64,000 bases of DNA from Gluconacetobacter tumulisoli. GTDB taxonomy: Bacteria; Pseudomonadota; Alphaproteobacteria; Acetobacterales; Acetobacteraceae. Shown here one piece after another: positions 63,941 through 64,000 of the stretch. Under the pieces are notes generated by a model, which was not told the DNA's origin, ran no database searches, and saw only the letters and a program-made list of their open reading frames with translations. Numbering within the stretch: the first letter of the stretch is position 1; each line of letters starts with the position of its first letter. The stretch is taken from positions 1-64,000 of the forward strand of contig NZ_JABEQM010000011.1 in the NCBI RefSeq assembly GCF_014174155.1, in the 5' to 3' direction. The translations under genes were made by a program, and so were the position numbers.

Positions 63941-64000
63941 TCTGTATTTTATTGGAACACAAATCTATTCCGCCTCGAATGTTCCGCTGGGGCAATCCCT

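Noticed and set aside
63558-63995. Gln-Gly repeat frame overlapping the hexamer tract
   Set aside because: Second frame of the same repeat; the Ala-Lys frame alone continues into the resolvase HTH domain.

Overview
The window is high-GC chromosomal DNA, probably from an alphaproteobacterium of the acetic-acid-bacteria type (Acetobacteraceae). This is an inference from GC-rich codon use, the mix of genes (Mla lipid-transport parts, UrcA, OmpH, zf-CHCC, opp-type transporters) and dispersed GC-rich palindromic elements; no rRNA or species marker is present. Housekeeping genes (ettA, ppa, metH, cvpA-purF, ybaK, xseA, purD, polA, two tRNAs) are interrupted by accessory regions of visibly lower GC.

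Layout. 1-0.8 kb: transposase tail and a truncated NYN-like gene. 0.86-8.1 kb: MOSC protein, periplasmic aldose epimerase, mlaA-mlaC, GNAT, ettA, a CAT-anticodon tRNA, ppa. 8.1-20.2 kb: a minus-strand operon running type I secretion ABC protein, HlyD adaptor, Sel1-repeat protein, giant TPR-GT2-GT4 glycosyltransferase, GT4, small membrane protein. This looks like a surface glycoconjugate or glycosylated-protein export locus whose cargo is not in view. 20.3-31.5 kb: CobW-like stub, metH, UrcA/MocR divergent pair, HisE-like protein, cvpA, purF, a catalytically altered SDR, ybaK, ompH. 31.7-34.4 kb: small envelope proteins and an AT-richer GT32-like gene. 34.6-37.4 kb: xseA and purD.

37.4-43.7 kb is a lower-GC defence island: gajA-gajB (Gabija, an OLD-family nuclease plus a UvrD-like helicase, overlapping by ATGA), a divergently transcribed unknown protein with PIN-like acidic motifs, and an internally deleted IS5-family transposase. 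43.7-46.5 kb: OprC-like copper TonB receptor with the CxxxM...HxM copper-site signature, plus a Met/His/Cys-rich DUF2946 protein. 46.7-50.8 kb: a candidate phosphonate module (MFS transporter, TmpA-like dioxygenase, TmpB/PhnZ-like HD oxygenase, LysR regulator). 50.8-62.3 kb: a long, tightly packed minus-strand run of zf-CHCC, polA, an atypical SCO protein, two tandem peptide-binding proteins, two permeases and two ATPases. The window ends with a lipoprotein hydrolase, tRNA-Arg(CCG) and a resolvase remnant containing 18 perfect hexanucleotide repeats.

The best candidates for something new are: (i) the unknown PIN-like gene beside Gabija; (ii) a dispersed palindromic element with a conserved core and copy-specific inverted arms, usually abutting stop codons; (iii) the giant glycosyltransferase/type I secretion operon, with a three-frame-open junction inside its largest gene; and (iv) the Ala-Lys hexamer expansion in the resolvase remnant.
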